DNA of 31,508 bases from CAYYNP01 sp964472545 (GCA_964472545.1 CAYYNP010000089.1:1-31508); one strand, 5' to 3'; positions 23,884 through 31,508 are shown, numbered from the stretch's first letter. Program-made: numbers and translations. The notes: a model not told the origin generated them from the letters alone.

Positions 23884-24285
23884 ATGACGAACGCAGTGAG
23901 CACCTACGGATTTGGAGATGCGGAAGCGTTGGCCTCGGCCCTCGAACCATGGCGCGGCGGTAGAGCACGAGTCCTGGAATACACGGCATCACACAAGACC
24001 CTCTCCATCTGGATCACGAAGCCCGATGGGGGCTGGATCATCGGTGACCCCAGCGATGGCGGTGTGCTGCTGCACTGCGCTGTCTGTATTAGAGTCGCAT
24101 TCGATGATGCGTGGGGGCCGATCCATTTCGACGTGTCGGGACCTGCACGAGCCGAGAACGACGCACTTCTGGAAATCCGAGACTCAGACAGATTCCATGT
24201 CAAGTGTTGGGATGCGCAAGTGACGGGGGTGTTTCGCGACTGGTTCCATTATGTGGAGTGGGAACAGCAGAGCAGCCGCGGCTGA
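23884..24285 (+). CDS. Small hypothetical protein, probably cytoplasmic
   Basis: I do not recognise it. It has 133 residues, no signal peptide and no membrane helix. It reads like an alpha+beta fold, with ARVLEYTASHKTLSIWIT, IIGDPSDGGVLLHCAVCIRVAF and WGPIHFDVSGP as likely strands, and is rich in Trp and His. Two cysteines are close together in HCAVC. GGAG (23872-23875) lies eight bases before the ATG, which supports expression. It is 25 bases behind the Gfo/Idh/MocA gene, and its end converges on the amidohydrolase gene 50 bases further on. It could be an immunity-like or signalling domain, but that is not shown. Confidence 0.6.
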   Translation: MTNAVSTYGFGDAEALASALEPWRGGRARVLEYTASHKTLSIWITKPDGGWIIGDPSDGGVLLHCAVCIRVAFDDAWGPIHFDVSGPARAENDALLEIRDSDRFHVKCWDAQVTGVFRDWFHYVEWEQQSSRG

Positions 24286-24335
24286 TCCAGCAGCGGCAAG
24301 TCACGGCGGACTCGGGCTGAGCCCTCGCTGTGAGG

Positions 24336-25409
24336 CTACACTGCCCGTTCGCACAGCAACCGATACCCTCGCTCCGCGCTAGCTTGTCCAATGCCCAACG
24401 CCTGCTTCAGCACATAATCCCGGGCCATCGGATTGCGCATGCGGCGGATCCGCAGCGCATGGATCGGTCCGATGTCTCGCGAGAACGCCCACGGCTGGCA
24501 AGGCACAGGGAAATCGCTGCCGTGGACCAGCCGCTCTCGGGCCAAATCGTCGGCCAACAGACGGCGAAAGTCGTGCAGCTTGTTAAAACGGGCCAAGGCG
24601 GCCGTGTCGCCGTAGAGATTCGGATACTCCCGCAGCATCTTCAAATAGACCGGCAGCGTCCGGGGATACTCCCTCGGGTAGTTCGTGCCGCAGTGGCAGG
24701 CGACCACCGTGCAGCCCTGATCGAGCGCTAACTCGAGCTTCCGCGGATGACCCAGCGCGTTGTCCAACACGGGCACGGCGTGTTCGTGGCCGGTGTGGAC
24801 GATCAACACGATATGCCCCTTGGCACAGCGGCGAAAGAACTTCGCATGTCGCTTGTCGGCCAGGTCCGTGCCTTGCGTCGGCGCCAACAGCTTCAGCCCG
24901 CGAGCGCCGCGCTCGATGCAACGCTCCAATTCGTCGATCGCGTCGGCCCGATCGGGATTGACGGAAACGCAGGGAACGGCCCATTGCGGAAAGCGGGCGG
25001 CAATTTTGAAGACGTAATCGTTGGGCACGTAGAAGTGTGTGTTCGGCCAATCGGGTTTGCCGTTGCTGCCGTAGACGGCGTCGAAGGCCAGCAGCCCGCA
25101 CTTGGCCGGACCGGAGTCCTTCATGAACTCGGCCAGCGCCGCGACGTAACCCTCGTCGTAGGTGGCCGCGCGGCGTCGAATGCCCAGCGTACGCGAGAGG
25201 ACCTGAAACGGCACGCCGTCGGTCACCTTTTTCGACAGCCGACATCCCGACCCGGCGTCGCCCGTGCCGGCCAGATGAACGTGCATGTCGAGCGTGTTCC
25301 GCGCGGCCGTTGGTTTCTGCAGGGTTTGCTGCGCGTCGGACAACGCCGGACGCATGGCCGGGGCAGCCAGCATGCCCGCGAGAAACTTGCGGCGACCGAA
25401 GCGGCTCAT
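24336..25409 (-). CDS. Tat-exported amidohydrolase (metal-dependent hydrolase)
   Basis: The start at 25409 has GGGAG six bases upstream; an open frame reaching upstream is ignored. The 357-residue product begins MSRFGRRKFLAGMLAAPA, a short Tat signal. The body fits the amidohydrolase-2 (PF04909-like) TIM barrel: DMHVHL (41-46, the two metal-binding histidines), IVHTGH, CHCGTNYP, and HGSDFPVP close to the end, whose Asp is the usual last metal ligand. Family members hydrolyse or decarboxylate carboxylic acids and lactones; the substrate here is unknown. It converges on the small hypothetical gene and diverges from the phosphoesterase remnant. Confidence 0.88.
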   Translation of the reverse strand: MSRFGRRKFLAGMLAAPAMRPALSDAQQTLQKPTAARNTLDMHVHLAGTGDAGSGCRLSKKVTDGVPFQVLSRTLGIRRRAATYDEGYVAALAEFMKDSGPAKCGLLAFDAVYGSNGKPDWPNTHFYVPNDYVFKIAARFPQWAVPCVSVNPDRADAIDELERCIERGARGLKLLAPTQGTDLADKRHAKFFRRCAKGHIVLIVHTGHEHAVPVLDNALGHPRKLELALDQGCTVVACHCGTNYPREYPRTLPVYLKMLREYPNLYGDTAALARFNKLHDFRRLLADDLARERLVHGSDFPVPCQPWAFSRDIGPIHALRIRRMRNPMARDYVLKQALGIGQASAERGYRLLCERAV

Positions 25410-25506
25410 GTCGATCTCCCGGTGCGTCGTCTGAGGGGGTGCAGCATCTGCTCTGGTCGGTCTGCTTTGGCAAGACGGGCTCTCGCCTCGCAGGGAACTA
25501 GGCATA

Positions 25507-25980
25507 TTGTCCATTCCCGGCGCCGCAGATTCAAGCTTCACCGGGCCAGTAGCGTTGGACACCGCATTTACCTGTCCGATCTGGGGGCATAGAATCCTCG
25601 CACGGCAGGTGGACACTCCGCCGATTCGGCCGCACGTGCATCACTACGATCTGCAAGGGACCGACTGGCGGCACGACGAGCAACGCAAGGCCTACCGCGA
25701 CGCCATCCGGCCGTACGACGTGATTGCCGTCTTTCACGGCCACACCGGCACGGGCGTTTATCGGTGGAAGCCTGAAGCCGCAGCGTCTGCATTGAACGTG
25801 GTCAACACCGGCCAGACGGAAAACGGCTTCTTCGTGGTCCAGATTTCCGACGCGCGGATCCGCTTGGCGTATCGGGCAAAGATAGGAGTCAAGATCACGC
25901 GCGAGTCAGGCCGGGAGCGGCGCAAATGGGACGGCTCGTGGGGATGGCGGCATCTTCACCAACGGGAGCTTCGCCAATAG
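25507..25980 (+). pseudogene. Remnant of a calcineurin-like metallophosphoesterase (C-terminal part only)
   Basis: The frame is open for 157 codons, but only the part from about 25627 to 25890 resembles a known family. It shows HHYDLQGTDWRHDEQRKAY, then DVIAVFHGHTGTG (the GHxH-like last metal motif, His77 and His79 in this frame), then LNVVNTGQTENGFFVVQISD. That is the C-terminal third of a calcineurin-like phosphoesterase. The N-terminal metal motifs (DxH, GDxx, GNHD/E) are missing from all frames before it. The upstream bases belong to the divergent promoter region. A promoter-like pair at 25567-25595 remains, as if an internal deletion joined promoter and tail. A short real gene is possible but less likely. 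Confidence 0.65.
25567..25595 (+). promoter_or_regulatory. Candidate promoter upstream of the phosphoesterase remnant
   Basis: TTTACC (25567-25572), a 17-base spacer and TAGAAT (25590-25595) match the pattern at 22420-22448. It points into the remnant. The first in-frame GTG (25609) follows by 13 bases with no ribosome site. Confidence 0.4.
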
Positions 25981-26549
25981 CGGGCATACGTGTTGCGGGG
26001 CACGGAGCCGAGAAGCGGGTGAACGGCCGGGCCGGGCATCGGGGCTCTTGCGAACACGCTGAATTTGCGAACCAGTTCTGACGGGGGGCTGGATGTACTC
26101 GCTCCCTCTGATTCCGCCCGCTTACGGTGGAAATTGCCCTGCAACACGCGCGTGCCTGGCCTGCAGCGTCAAGCGTCAATCGCGCCGGACTGCTGGACGG
26201 CGGGGGATTTCATCGATTAGTCCTTATATAGCAACATGTTACGGAAAACAAGGTCCGCGCAACGCTGCGATTACCTCGCGCCGGATTTTCCACCCCCGTC
26301 GCCCTAATTGCGGTCCATCTACTTGCCTTGCCCAAGTTGCCCAATTAAGATGAAAGACGTGGATATTCCCGCTGCCTAGCCACGTGTGGTAGATAGGACG
26401 TCCACACGACGATCCAACGCCCCGCTGCCGGCGACGTTGCGTCGGCACGGGGGAAGTGTACCGTGCAAGCGCACACTACGAGCGCGCGGCAAGCGTACCG
26501 GGCAAGCGTACCGGCATGTCCCCTCCCCTCGGAATTGGAGAAGTTAGTA
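25981..26549 (+). other. 569-base gap without a recognised gene
   Basis: No coding sequence is supported. It holds a 7-bp inverted repeat (CGTGTGG...CCACACG, about 26382-26410), and a 13-base direct tandem repeat (GGCAAGCGTACCG at 26488-26500 and 26501-26513). A weak promoter-like pair, TTGCCT (26323-26328) and TAAGAT (26346-26351), could serve the gene at 26550 with a leader of about 190 bases. These are local signals only. Confidence 0.4.
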
Positions 26550-27914
26550 ATGCGTTGTCGAGCCCTCGAATCCCGCGTATTGTTGCTGCTGGCGGTGGTC
26601 GTGCTGGCATGGAGCCTGCCGACGGCGGCCGTGGCACAGATCGGCAGTGCCGGCGTCGTCGTTGACGCCAAGGGCGTGTTGCACACGCAGTTCTATCCCG
26701 ATCCCGGCGGGCGGCTGATGCAACAGCGGATCGCCGCGGCCCGCGCGTCGATCGCCCCCGAGGTGAACAAGTTCAGCGCCCGGCGGATGATCTCGTTGAA
26801 CCGGCTGGAGGAGATCGTTCGCCAGCGCAACGGCGTGATCACCGACGAGATGCGTTACCTGGCCGGTTTGCAGCGGATCGAGTACGTCTTCTACTACCCC
26901 GACACGGGCGACGTGGTGATCGCCGGTCCGGCCGAGGGCTGGGTCGCCGATCCGGCCGGCCGCGTGGTAGGGATCACCCGCGGACGCCCCGTCGTGCAGT
27001 TGCAGGACGTGGTCGTCGCGCTGCGTGCGTTTCCGCCCAGCGGACGGGCCACGGGCCTGATCGGCTGCTCGATCGATCCGACGCAACAAGGCCTGGCCGA
27101 CATGCAGCGTTTCCTGCGGCAGTTCGGCCCGCACGCCGTGCCCGGCCAAGAGCAGATGATCGCCAACGGCCTGCGAACCAGCTTGGGCTTGCAGACGGTG
27201 AGTATCCAAGGCGTTTCGCCGGCCACCCACTTCGCTCAAGTGCTGGTCGAGGCCGACTACCGGATGAAGTTGATCGGCATCGGGTTGGAGCGGCCGCCGG
27301 TGCGGCTGGCCAGCTACGTCGATCGGGTGAGCCCGGCCCAGGTCAGCCAGAACGCATTGCAGCGATGGTGCTTCGTGCCCGACTACGAGTGCGTTCGGGT
27401 GAGTGAAGATCGTTTTGCGATGGAACTGGTCGGCGACGGCGTGAAACTCGTCGGTGAGGACGAAGTGGTGATGGCCGACGGTCAGTTGAAGTCGTCGATC
27501 CGCAGCAACACGGCCAGCCGGACGTTCGTCGAGGGCTTCACCAAGAAGTATTCCGAGTTGGCCGACGCCTCGCCGGTCTACGCCGAGTTGCGAAACCTGA
27601 TCGATCTGGCGGTCGCGGCGGCGTTCATCCAGAACGAGGACTACTACGGCCAGGCCGACTGGAAACTGGACTACTTCGGCGACGAGAAGAAGTTCACCGT
27701 GGAAACCTACGCCGCTCCCAAGACGGCGGCCACGGCCTGCAACGCCATCTGGAAGGGCCGCCGGCTGATGACGCCCATCGGCGGCGGCGTGACGATCCAT
27801 CCGCGTCAGGCATTGGCCGGCGACCGCCTGCTGGAAGACGAGGGCGGCCGCGTCGCCCGAGTGCGGAAGGAGACCACGCTGAAGTTGGCCGAGGGCCAAT
27901 GGTGGTGGGACTGA
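26550..27914 (+). CDS. DUF1598-like exported protein of planctomycetes
   Basis: The start at 26550 has GGAG nine bases upstream; earlier in-frame starts lie in a non-coding leader. The 454-residue product has a signal peptide (VLLLLAVVVLAWSLPTAAVAQ). The rest is soluble, with FSARRMISLNRLEEIVRQR, IEYVFYYPDTGDVVIAGPAEGW, IGCSIDPTQQGLADMQRFLRQ and ACNAIWKGRRLMTPIGGGV as the most patterned parts. From memory, this matches the planctomycete-specific DUF1598 family, whose function is unknown; I could not check this. No enzymatic motif is visible. The stop is followed within 10 bases by a tandem GTAG repeat pair, and the gene converges on the PQQ-propeller gene. Confidence 0.7.
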   Translation: MRCRALESRVLLLLAVVVLAWSLPTAAVAQIGSAGVVVDAKGVLHTQFYPDPGGRLMQQRIAAARASIAPEVNKFSARRMISLNRLEEIVRQRNGVITDEMRYLAGLQRIEYVFYYPDTGDVVIAGPAEGWVADPAGRVVGITRGRPVVQLQDVVVALRAFPPSGRATGLIGCSIDPTQQGLADMQRFLRQFGPHAVPGQEQMIANGLRTSLGLQTVSIQGVSPATHFAQVLVEADYRMKLIGIGLERPPVRLASYVDRVSPAQVSQNALQRWCFVPDYECVRVSEDRFAMELVGDGVKLVGEDEVVMADGQLKSSIRSNTASRTFVEGFTKKYSELADASPVYAELRNLIDLAVAAAFIQNEDYYGQADWKLDYFGDEKKFTVETYAAPKTAATACNAIWKGRRLMTPIGGGVTIHPRQALAGDRLLEDEGGRVARVRKETTLKLAEGQWWWD

Positions 27915-27923
27915 CCGCCGATC

Positions 27924-28059
27924 GTAGCCGTCTCGCTCCGCGAGACGTTGCACATCTTGCGGAGCAAAATGGCTACTGTGGAACAATCGAAGTAGCCGTC
28001 TCGCTCCGCGAGACGTTGCACATCTTGCGGAGCAAGATGGCTACTGTGGAACAATCGAA
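27924..28059. repeat. Tandemly duplicated GTAG-type REP pair (element E)
   Basis: Two 68-base units (27924-27991 and 27992-28059) differ by a single base. Each unit holds GTAGCC, a hairpin (CGTCTCG-5-CGAGACG), a short link, a second hairpin (CATCTTGC-GGA-GCAAGATG), GGCTAC, and a 15-base spacer. It is thus an inverted REP pair with two different but related hairpins. The array starts nine bases after the stop of the DUF1598-like gene and may protect or end its transcript. Confidence 0.92.
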
Positions 28060-28072
28060 ACAGAGGCTCTTT

Positions 28073-28100
28073 GGGCCGGTCATTGGTAGGTGGCCGGCCC
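28073..28100. terminator. Possible bidirectional terminator between convergent genes
   Basis: A GC-rich 7-bp stem, GGGCCGG (28073-28079) with CCGGCCC (28094-28100), closes a 14-base loop. It is followed on the + strand by TTCCTCTT, and on the other strand by an AAAG-type tract. The U-run is poor, so this is tentative. Confidence 0.35.
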
Positions 28101-28133
28101 TTCCTCTTGCGCCGTCCGAACCGGCCCGGCGCC

Positions 28134-31100
28134 TTACTCCCCGGCCGCGTCGCCGAAACAGATCACCTTCCCGTCGATCATCGACAAGTAGAGCTTCCCG
28201 CCGGCAGCCGAGAGGCCGTCGAACGCCGGCTGCGACGGCAGCGGGCAGGAACTGATCAGCGCGCCGTCGGTGGCCGAGAAGACCTGTAACAGGGCCTTGC
28301 CGCGGCCCTCGAAGGTGGCCAAGGGGTCGTCCGGGTCGAGCGCGTCGGGCATTCCGGCCGCGATCAGCCGGTCGCCGGCCAGGACCATTGCCCGGATCCG
28401 CAGCGGCACCATCTTCTGCCACTTTGCCGGTTTGGTGCGGACGTAGCCGGTGCCCTTTTCGGCGCCGCGGCCGCCACGGCGGTGTTGATCCGTGAGGGTT
28501 TCCTTCGGCAGCCATTCGATGCGTTTGACCGTCTTGGCACGATCTTCCAACGCCGGCTGGTTGTCGTTGTCGTCGGCAAACAGCAGATAGCCGTGTTCCT
28601 CCGGGATAAACAGCGGGCTCCACTGGTGTCGGCGGTAGAAGTACTTCACGGCGTACGTGGTCGTTTCGTCGAAGACCACGAGTTGTCCCGCCTTGGGCGA
28701 TTGCTGGGCGAAGTAGAACCCCGGCCAACGCTCGCCGTACATCCAATAGACGCGGTCGAAGCCGGTGTCGTCGAGGAACCCGCCGGTGGCCGCGAGGTGA
28801 TTTGCGCCCATGGCCAACTCGCCGAGGTCGCTTTCGCGCGGCGTCTTGATGCGGTTGAGCTTGGCGTCGAACTTGACGCGCTGCATGTAGACGTCCTTGC
28901 CGTCGCTGACAAAGAGGTCCGGCAGGTACCCGTCCATGGCGAACGGCCGGCCGACGTCTTCTTTGATATTCGGCCAAGGGCCTTCGAGATGGTGGGAGTT
29001 CAACACCTTGCCGGAGTTGGCGTCGAGTGCATAGACCAGGATCCCGCCGTCGAGGAACGAGGAGCGCCCGGCGGCGAAGTAGACCACCGAGTCTTGCACC
29101 AGCACGCTGCCTTGCACCGGCCATACCGATTCGACTTGTCCGTACGAAACCAGCCGCTGCTTATCTGGGGCGGCGCGGAAACGCCATGCCAGCGCCCCGT
29201 CGTCGGCAGACAAGCTGTATACCGAGCCGTCGCGGCAGCCGAACAACACGCGGCCGTCGTGGATCGTTGGCGAGGAGTCGATCCGTCCGCCGGCGGTGAA
29301 GCTCCAAAGGTCCGATCCGTCGGCCGCGTCGAGGCAGCGAATCCGATGGGCGTCCTTCTCCGCAACAAGCAGCCGTTCGCCCACGACGATCGGCTGCGAG
29401 CCGCGGCAGGCAAGTTCGACGTCCCACAGCGGGCTTGGCTTTTCGGGCACGGCCGAAGAGGTCGAGCCACTGCGCAGACCGTCGTGACGATACATCGGCC
29501 AGTCGGTGGAATCCGCTTCTATGATTGATGATCTCTGATTGTAGGCCGGGCCGCGTTCGAGGGCGGCGTCGGTGGCCGGCTCGAGTTCGTCGGTAGCATC
29601 GGACGACATGGCCAGATAACCGAAAACCTTGGCGCCGGGATAGCAGAAGCACTGGCTCGGCGGGACGTATAACAGGCCGTTGGCCGGCGTGGGACCGGTG
29701 AAGCAGGGGGCGCGGAGCCAGTCGTTACGCATGTGGTCGTCGCCGGCAACGTCGATGAACTCGGCGCCGCGCTTGGGCCAGATCAAGAAACGCTCGGTCG
29801 CCTTGCCGCGATGGCAGCGGTAGTGATGGCCGGGCGAAATCGTCTTGTCGAGCGTCAGGGTATGGCGCACCTCGCCGCTCTTCAAATCGCAGCCGTCCAG
29901 CGAGTTGCCGGCCCAAACGATCCCGTCGGCCACGAACAGATCGGTCGGTTGGGTGCACGCGCCGGCCAGCGGCCGGCTGCTGCGGCGTTGCCAAAGGAGT
30001 TCGCCGTCGTCCAGCGAGAGCGCCGTGAGGAAAGCGCCGGGCTTGCCTGGCTTGGCCGAACCGCTGGAGGCCGGCGTCTGGCCCGGGCAGTTCAACAGCA
30101 CCACGCCGTCGTTGATTACCAGGATCACGCTGCCGGCTGCGGTCGTGGAGATGTTGTTCGGCGCCCGCCACGCCTGGCCGCCGGTCTTGGCATCAAGGCA
30201 AACCAAAGCCTCCATGTCGTGATAGACCACGCGGCCCGCTTGGGCCGAAAGCGAATACGGCAGCACGCGGGCGTCTTCCTTGTGCCAGAGCAACTTGCCG
30301 GTCTCGACGTCCACCGCCGCGAGTGAATCGTGCAATGCGTCGCGGCCGATGCGCTCGGTCGCCCCCACCGAGCGTCCCTTGGTCTTCTTGACGATCAACA
30401 CGCCGTCGGAGAGGACCATCTCGTCGGCGCCGCGCGTGCCCGGCAATGCCTCGGTGAGGATCTTGCCGGTGGCCGCGTCGAGCACCGAGACGGGCGAGTC
30501 GAGGAAGCCAAGCGTGACGTAGACCCGGTCGCCTTGGGCGACCAGCCGGCGGGGGATCGTGTGGTGGATGTTCCAGCGGTTGCCCGTGCCCGTGCCGAAC
30601 TCCGGCTGCCAGCGGCGCATCGGCACCTTCCATAGCAAAACGCCGTTGGCCGCGTCGCGGGCGATCAGCTTGCAGCTCTGCGGTACCTTGCGGTAAACGC
30701 CGGTGGGGCCCTCGTCGAAGATAGTGAAGATCCGCCCGCCGGAAGTGACCACCGCGTTGACGCTGCTGGGAAACTCGTGGCTGCGGCACCAGCGCGGCTC
30801 GGCCACCCAGCGAAGCGCTCGCGGCGAGCCGATCTGCTTGTCCTCGGCCACCGCGTTGCCGCCGGAGTCGTGGAGGAAGTGGGTCCACTCGTCGATCTCG
30901 TCCGGCCGCGGCTTGACGGTCTTCGTCCAGCGGTCGCCCTGCTTGATGAACGCCACGCCGTCGGGCGCGAGCACGCGTTTGACTTCGTCGATGGTCACTT
31001 CGCCCAAGTCGTCGGCGATTAGCAGATTGACCAGATCGCGGACGTAGGGCAGGTTTCGGCCGTCGAACCGATCGGCAGAGACCGGGCCGTAAAGCCCCTT

Positions 31101-31358
31101 CTCGTGCAGCAGCTTCCGCGTTTGTTCCACGCAGGCTTCGTCGGTATCGAGACCGTGGACCAGGTAGCGGTCGTTGATCCGCAGCGAGGCCGTCAATTCG
31201 CCGTCGCCACAGCCGAGATGCACGACCAGCCCGCCTTGCACGCCGGTCGCCTCATAGACCGACCCCGCGGTGACGGGCTCGGCCGCTGCCGAACCGACGA
31301 CGCCTACAACCAGTAAGCCTGCGACGAATGCGACGCCCCATTTGCCTGTGCGGTTCAT
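28134..31358 (-). CDS. Exported fusion of a methyltransferase-fold domain and a PQQ-type beta-propeller
   Basis: The start at 31358 (1074 residues) gives MNRTGKWGVAFVAGLLVV, a signal peptide ending near AAAE. Residues 43-140 are a complete class I methyltransferase-like Rossmann fold: VVHLGCGDG (45-53), the acidic GLDTD (69-73), then NLLIADDLGEV and RVLAPDGVAFI. From about 150 to the end is a large quinoprotein/PQQ-like beta-propeller with repeated strings such as ARDAANGVLLWKVPM, AVDVETGKLLWHKED, CLDAADGSDLWSFTAGG and SADDGALAWRFRAAP. Such propellers serve as alcohol dehydrogenase-like enzymes or as binding scaffolds; a PQQ site cannot be verified by eye. A SAM-type fold on an exported protein is odd, because SAM is cytoplasmic. 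The gene converges on the DUF1598-like gene. Confidence 0.85.
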   Translation of the reverse strand: MNRTGKWGVAFVAGLLVVGVVGSAAAEPVTAGSVYEATGVQGGLVVHLGCGDGELTASLRINDRYLVHGLDTDEACVEQTRKLLHEKGLYGPVSADRFDGRNLPYVRDLVNLLIADDLGEVTIDEVKRVLAPDGVAFIKQGDRWTKTVKPRPDEIDEWTHFLHDSGGNAVAEDKQIGSPRALRWVAEPRWCRSHEFPSSVNAVVTSGGRIFTIFDEGPTGVYRKVPQSCKLIARDAANGVLLWKVPMRRWQPEFGTGTGNRWNIHHTIPRRLVAQGDRVYVTLGFLDSPVSVLDAATGKILTEALPGTRGADEMVLSDGVLIVKKTKGRSVGATERIGRDALHDSLAAVDVETGKLLWHKEDARVLPYSLSAQAGRVVYHDMEALVCLDAKTGGQAWRAPNNISTTAAGSVILVINDGVVLLNCPGQTPASSGSAKPGKPGAFLTALSLDDGELLWQRRSSRPLAGACTQPTDLFVADGIVWAGNSLDGCDLKSGEVRHTLTLDKTISPGHHYRCHRGKATERFLIWPKRGAEFIDVAGDDHMRNDWLRAPCFTGPTPANGLLYVPPSQCFCYPGAKVFGYLAMSSDATDELEPATDAALERGPAYNQRSSIIEADSTDWPMYRHDGLRSGSTSSAVPEKPSPLWDVELACRGSQPIVVGERLLVAEKDAHRIRCLDAADGSDLWSFTAGGRIDSSPTIHDGRVLFGCRDGSVYSLSADDGALAWRFRAAPDKQRLVSYGQVESVWPVQGSVLVQDSVVYFAAGRSSFLDGGILVYALDANSGKVLNSHHLEGPWPNIKEDVGRPFAMDGYLPDLFVSDGKDVYMQRVKFDAKLNRIKTPRESDLGELAMGANHLAATGGFLDDTGFDRVYWMYGERWPGFYFAQQSPKAGQLVVFDETTTYAVKYFYRRHQWSPLFIPEEHGYLLFADDNDNQPALEDRAKTVKRIEWLPKETLTDQHRRGGRGAEKGTGYVRTKPAKWQKMVPLRIRAMVLAGDRLIAAGMPDALDPDDPLATFEGRGKALLQVFSATDGALISSCPLPSQPAFDGLSAAGGKLYLSMIDGKVICFGDAAGE

Positions 31359-31483
31359 TCTCTTGCTTCTCCGTTGAGGGTTTCTTCCGGGTCGATATAC
31401 CATTGTAGGCTACCCATCGGCCGAGGCGATTGCAAGGGACGCGGCACGTGGCGCAGGAGAACTGCAAGGTGTGCGGGAGCCCG

Positions 31484-31508
31484 AAAAAGGGGACTGGCTC
31501 CGTCGACG
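31484..31508. repeat. Start of a second AGGGGAC-family repeat, cut by the window end
   Basis: AAAAAGGGGACTGGCTCCG begins at 31484, with the AGGGGAC head shared with positions 1-7. Only 25 bases are visible, so the hairpin partner is missing. Confidence 0.5.

Noticed and set aside
25981..26549. Possible tRNA or small RNA in the large gap
   Set aside because: No cloverleaf with the conserved T-loop GTTCRA and acceptor pairing was found; only local hairpins are visible.
26544..27986. 480-codon open frame opposite the DUF1598-like gene
   Set aside because: It has no signal, no family pattern and no ribosome site. It crosses into the REP array at its start, as expected for a shadow.
31252..31467. 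Small reverse open frame over the start of the PQQ-propeller gene
   Set aside because: It overlaps the signal peptide region in another frame and has no independent support.

Overview
This GC-rich window reads as a planctomycete chromosome fragment, most likely from the order Pirellulales. That placement rests on recognisable families, not on any search. The markers are a PEP-CTERM protein, a BBP7-type outer-membrane barrel, a DUF1598-like protein, several exported oxidoreductase-like and hydrolase-like proteins with Tat signals, and a very large exported PQQ-type beta-propeller. Genes are short operons or single units on both strands. No tRNA, rRNA, CRISPR array or complete transposase gene is visible. 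Both window ends lie in the same AGGGGAC repeat family, so the window may be a whole contig broken at repeats.

Layout. 1-3.8 kb: a reversed HpcH/HpaI aldolase, a tandem-GNAT acetyltransferase and a LamG/PEP-CTERM protein followed by a good intrinsic terminator. 3.9-6.4 kb: chorismate synthase (aroC) with a membrane-anchored protein of unknown function just behind it. 6.4-12.6 kb, reverse strand: an RlmI-like methyltransferase, then ResB and a CcsA with a 487-residue N-terminal extension, together a System II cytochrome c maturation pair. 12.7-14.5 kb: a bacterial PH-like membrane protein and a lethal-factor-like zinc metalloprotease. 14.8-17.9 kb: a Tat-exported aldo/keto-reductase-like protein with an eroded active site, and a BBP7 barrel. 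18.0-22.3 kb, reverse strand: a HEAT-repeat protein and a GH127-type glycoside hydrolase with a LamG tail. 22.5-24.3 kb: a Tat-type Gfo/Idh/MocA oxidoreductase plus a small orphan protein. 24.3-26 kb: a Tat-type amidohydrolase (reverse) and a phosphoesterase remnant that has lost its N-terminal domain. 26.5-31.4 kb: a DUF1598-like protein and a methyltransferase-fold/PQQ-propeller fusion, converging.

The most striking non-coding signal is a set of composite palindromes: pairs of inverted hairpins with inverted outer ends, mostly of the form TAGCC...GGCTA. At least five distinct types sit in gene gaps, three of them within 20 bases of a stop codon or overlapping it. Two begin with GTAG, the tetranucleotide known from REP elements that are moved by RAYT (TnpA-REP) transposases. 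One 53-base unit plus spacer is tandemly duplicated and shows compensatory base changes between its arms.

Functionally the window mixes housekeeping (aroC, cytochrome c maturation) with an exported and surface-associated set: glycan hydrolysis, LamG lectin-like domains, Tat-dependent sugar oxidoreductases, an outer-membrane barrel and PEP-CTERM sorting. This fits the polysaccharide-degrading lifestyle usual for planctomycetes.
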